Below are positions 47,564 to 64,000 of a stretch of 64,000 nt of DNA, one piece after another; position 1 is the first letter of the stretch, and each line of letters starts with the position of its first letter. This DNA comes from Phallusia mammillata (taxonomy: Eukaryota > Chordata > Ascidiacea > Phlebobranchia > Ascidiidae), in the NCBI GenBank assembly GCA_003260075.1, contig QLIY01000275.1:62001-126000 (forward strand), given 5' to 3'. Under the pieces are notes generated by a model. It saw only the letters and a list, made by a program, of their open reading frames with translations. It made no database searches and was not told where the DNA came from. The translations under genes and the position numbers were made by a program.

Positions 47564-50500
47564 ATTACATTTTCTATGTGCTTGGCATTTTTTTTTTAAT
47601 TGTGACATGCCAAGTTGATTCGAACTTATTGCAATCATAAAACAAAGAGCGTTGCATGCGACTCGCCTGTAAAAGGTGCCAAAATGTGTGCCAAACATTT
47701 TGTTTTAGGTATTTTTGCAAACAAGTTGCAATAACTCAAATTACACATGCACAATTTTGGTGCTCATGTATGTCTACTGTTGTTTTTTGATAAGCCATAA
47801 AATTGTCCAACATTCGATTTGTCATAAAAATACAGGTCTTACCAATTTAATTTCATGTTCATAAGCTTTTTGTTATTTGATAAAGACAAATTGGCCAATA
47901 CCTACCCTTGCTTTTTATATGGTAGCTGGTTATCGCAGAAATATTTCACAATTGGGTAAACGTAGTGAGTAAAATGTAGTGAGTAAACGCTGCGAAATTC
48001 AACTAGTACACTTTGGAAGCACAGTTAGTGTACTGGGGGTTTAAAAAGAAACCACTTGGTGTCTATGCCAGCCGAGTAGGTCAACCAAATTAACTCAGTT
48101 TGATCACAAACAGTTATTCACAGTGAAGCAAAAATACTATGTTTTGTATTTTTAATAAAACATATGTTTTATAATGTATGAAACTGGTTGGTTTTTATGG
48201 TTGCCTAGATTATATATTCTACAGTCAAAAATGACATAAAATGGATCCAATATTCTGGATTTGAAACAATTAATCCAGAATGCCCAGGTTTTTGTACTTG
48301 AACATGGGAAGGAGACCCACAAAAAACAGGGAAGGAGACCCATAATGACATCATCAGGTTGTTTACAAACACCGACTAAAATTTACAAATGTACGACTCA
48401 GATAAAACACTTGATTACAATAACATCCAACCTGTACAACAGAGTTGGAGTCAGAATTCTTTAATGCAAGGATTTTGATTCAGTTTTTCATCCGTTTACT
48501 TGTGCCAGGCTTACACACCAACCCTAAAGCAGTTCAATTCCAAACAACAAACAAATTGCAGAAATGTTTTTGATTATATTTTTTCACTTAACAAACTAGA
48601 ATTTTAACCATAAGAAGTCAGAGTTTGAATCTATATTTAATTGGAGTTAATGAGTCAAGTTGTTAGTACAACTGGAAGTCAAAGAAACATCTACATGGCT
48701 ATCATTAAAGGGTGAATGTTTCCGATGTTAAGATTTAGGTCATTTCTAGATATGGGCTAGTACACAATTTTTATTTTTACAATTTTTATTGTGTTCTGAG
48801 TATTTATGCACATACATCTTTATTTCAGTTTTAAATGATAATACCAGAACATAAAAGCTCTAAGAAGGAGATACCAAAATTGCTTTTATTGCCTACTTGC
48901 TCAATGAGAATTTTTTTGATTTTGGTCAAAAAATGCTTCTGTTTTATGTAGGAATATTTAGTTAGACTGCTTTAAAAAAAATCAGGTACATAAATCCTTT
49001 CTTTAAATCAACAGAAATATATATTTCGCCTTAAGTAAACAGGCATCATCAGTTTCTGTAAAAGCAAACATGTAGCAGACTGTTGAAATACAGTTCTGTT
49101 AAAGCAACCAAGTAGTATGCTGTCTAAAGTGAGCCAGAATCATTTTTTTTTTACTTTCTATTGTCTGCAAGAGATTCCTTACCAGAAGTGTTTCAGCTGT
49201 TTCAACACGAAGGCTTTACTTAAATTTTTTTTTTTTTTGACTTAACTGTGATATATATATATATATATTATATATATAACTTTGATATTATTGTAATTTA
49301 AAATCGAACAACAATGTGTGTGCATTTTATACCACGAAAACATTTATTTACCCCACATATTAATGTCCAAATAAACACCATAATAACACTACTTACCTTT
49401 TGATTGGTTGGTTTGGTAGTATGTTAGATTTCACACATCAAACTTTCTAGTCTTGAATTTCATCTAGTCTTGAAGTTAACAAATCAAGCAATACTTAAAT
49501 CCTGTAAACACAAAGCAATGGCACTGTCACTAACTCTAAAGTTGGGATGTGTTTCTGCAGTTTGTATTTTTATGACATATATATATATATATACAAGATG
49601 TATTTTTATGACAAATTAAGTTCCATTTCATTAAACATATTACATATTATTGCCAAACTACATGATTTGAAGATTATTTGCTGATTGCTGTTTGAAAAAT
49701 AATGAGAAATTATGAATCATGACAAACATTAAGAAACAGTGTTGCTTTTTTCAGCATGTAAGCCAGTTAGCTAATTTATTTTTGTTTAAAGGGGCAAATT
49801 TGTCAAATGCCTCTCGGAAGGCTGGTAATGCTATGGTTACAATTTAAAATGAACTTGAACATTGTTCTGTTGGTTTGGTTTGGCAGGCAACTTAGATACC
49901 AAACAGAAGAACATAAAATGGCTGATAAAGTTACCTACAGGTATGGCTGCAGCTATATTTAAAATTTGGGGAGATAATACATTGGCATTGGCACTGTAAG
50001 ACATTGGCATCCGACATTGTAACTGAAAGTGCATTATGTTGGTCCAAAATATTTCCGGTCATGCGCACAAACACTGGTCACTTGTTGTTTTATTTGTTTC
50101 GGCCAAATTTACTGTAGGGATTTAAATACAACACATTTAACTTTTCCTTCAGCCATTTCAATGCTGTGCATTTTAAATTAAAGATTATCTTTGCCAAAAA
50201 AGTTTCAAGAACAAAAAAAACCAGCAACACTACGATTCATGTTCTGTAATCTGTAAACAATAAAATATTAAACGAGAAATGGCGGGAACATCTGGAGTTC
50301 ATAGAAATAAAATCAAGAGTTTTTTGAAAACAAAAAATGCTCAGAATTGAAACTTTATTGTCGTAAAACGGAGCATATATGTATATTTGCAGCATACAAA
50401 AGTATACAGTATACAAATATTTAACAGTATACAAACATACGTAAACGAATTTTTTAATAACCGGTAAAACACGGCAGATTCCACAAAAAAAGAAACAAAG

Positions 50501-51114
50501 CAAAGGGCAAAAGGAACAAAGGAGCTAAAGCAGTGACGGTAAAACACAATGCGCTAAAACCGTTTAACCTTTTCAGAAACTTGATTGCGAATTTTCAAAT
50601 AAACCATATATTTTAAGATTCAACGCTAAGAGTTGATCAACAAAAGCAAAGGAAAATGTACCTCAATTTGTTACGATGTCATGTAGATTATTGTACTTGG
50701 TTACGGTACATAAGCATTATTCGCGACCCTGATTAGCACTTAGTGTAATATACCCTTAAGTTCAAATGCATATTTGGAACAATAACACACACGTTTCGTA
50801 GTTTCGTAACAAAAAAAAACAATTGACAAACCTTGAGCAAGAATAACAATCCAGAAAAACGCAGGTAAAAATTAAGACAAATTGTTCTAGCTATCTTTGC
50901 AGTTATCGTTCATGCACATTCAATCAACGTGGCGTCTTCTCAAGCAAGAAAGAGGCACAGATAAACCAGATAGCATCACTAAGACGCGTTTTGAAAGAAA
51001 TATACGAAAAAGCAATTAAATACGGTAACGTTTTTTTGGCAGCGCTAAACCTAATGCATCCTCTGACTTTCTCAATGGCAGCTTGACCATCGAAAACCCA
51101 ATGACATGATCATG

Positions 51115-51120
51115 TTTATT
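51115..51120 (-). terminator. poly(A) signal overlapping the end of the SK channel gene
   Basis: TTTATT on the + strand is AATAAA on the - strand, directly after the TAA stop (51121-51123). It is the nearest signal, but a longer 3' UTR is possible. Confidence 0.4.
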
Positions 51121-63714
<12,594 letters not shown>

Positions 63715-64000
63715 CTAAAACAAAAAAACTTTTTATTTACTAGGAGCAAAATTCCGGTGTCTTGCATTTTGCTTGATCAAAATATTAACTGATGAAAACT
63801 TATTATCGACTGCAATGGAATGATTACAAGCAGATTGCTTTATATGGGATAGACGAATAAAAAACAATATGCAAACCAAACAGCAATCAGAACAAATACA
63901 GTTTTTGCCCTGACTGTATACTCTGAAGACTAAACACTTAACTTAACGACATTCCTAGACGTTTTTTTTTCGCGTAACCTGGTTCTAGAGACTTTCTTCA

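Larger units (their letters stand above)
47353..51120. other. spacer between SLCO copy B and the SK channel gene (convergent 3' flanks)
   Basis: About 3.8 kb, with no exon I can support. It has a poly(A) signal for SLCO copy B at 47558-47563, a TA microsatellite at about 49251-49278, another at about 49579-49593, and at 49711-49792 one copy of a block that is repeated next to the N at 51889. Confidence 0.6.

Overview
The window looks like animal nuclear DNA, most likely from a tunicate such as Ciona. It is AT-rich and its genes are split by small to medium GT-AG introns. All four gene families are metazoan ones: a TMEM178-like claudin-fold membrane protein, the ribosome-maturation GTPase EFL1, two OATP/SLCO4-like organic anion transporters, and an SK-type (KCNN) calcium-activated potassium channel. 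The species call is an inference. The gene calls rest on exon chains that I joined splice site by splice site and that stay in frame from end to end.

Layout, left to right. TMEM178-like gene, + strand, 871-9454, with a long extra C-terminal tail. EFL1, - strand, 10240-22481: 23 exons joining into an open reading frame of 1169 codons plus stop. It is tail-to-tail with TMEM178 and their poly(A) signals lie about 40 bases apart. EFL1 exons 1-6 occur a second time at 23576-25150, inside a 2668-bp direct copy separated from the first by one N. A gene-free, transposon-bearing stretch (25151-29337) lies between the 5' ends of EFL1 and the next gene. SLCO copy A, + strand, 29338-38797 (11 exons, 699 aa), and SLCO copy B, + strand, 41581-47352 (11 exons, 680 aa), are a head-to-tail pair with matching exon phases. 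The SK channel runs on the - strand from 63714 to 51121; its first exons lie beyond the right edge.

These genes do not form one pathway. EFL1 releases eIF6 from new 60S subunits, the SLCO pair are membrane carriers, and SK and TMEM178 are membrane proteins linked to calcium signalling.

Two things overlie the genes. First, many introns and spacers carry short non-autonomous DNA transposons. I could mark both ends and the 8-bp target duplication for several hAT-like copies, and a 9-bp duplication for one Mutator-like copy. Second, there are repeated assembly-type scars: single Ns or runs of 10-14 C, most of them next to a near-identical copy of nearby sequence. These are best read as unmerged haplotype or contig overlaps; they duplicate EFL1 exons and scramble the TMEM178 tail. 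I found no CRISPR array, no bacterial element and no clearly new multi-gene system.
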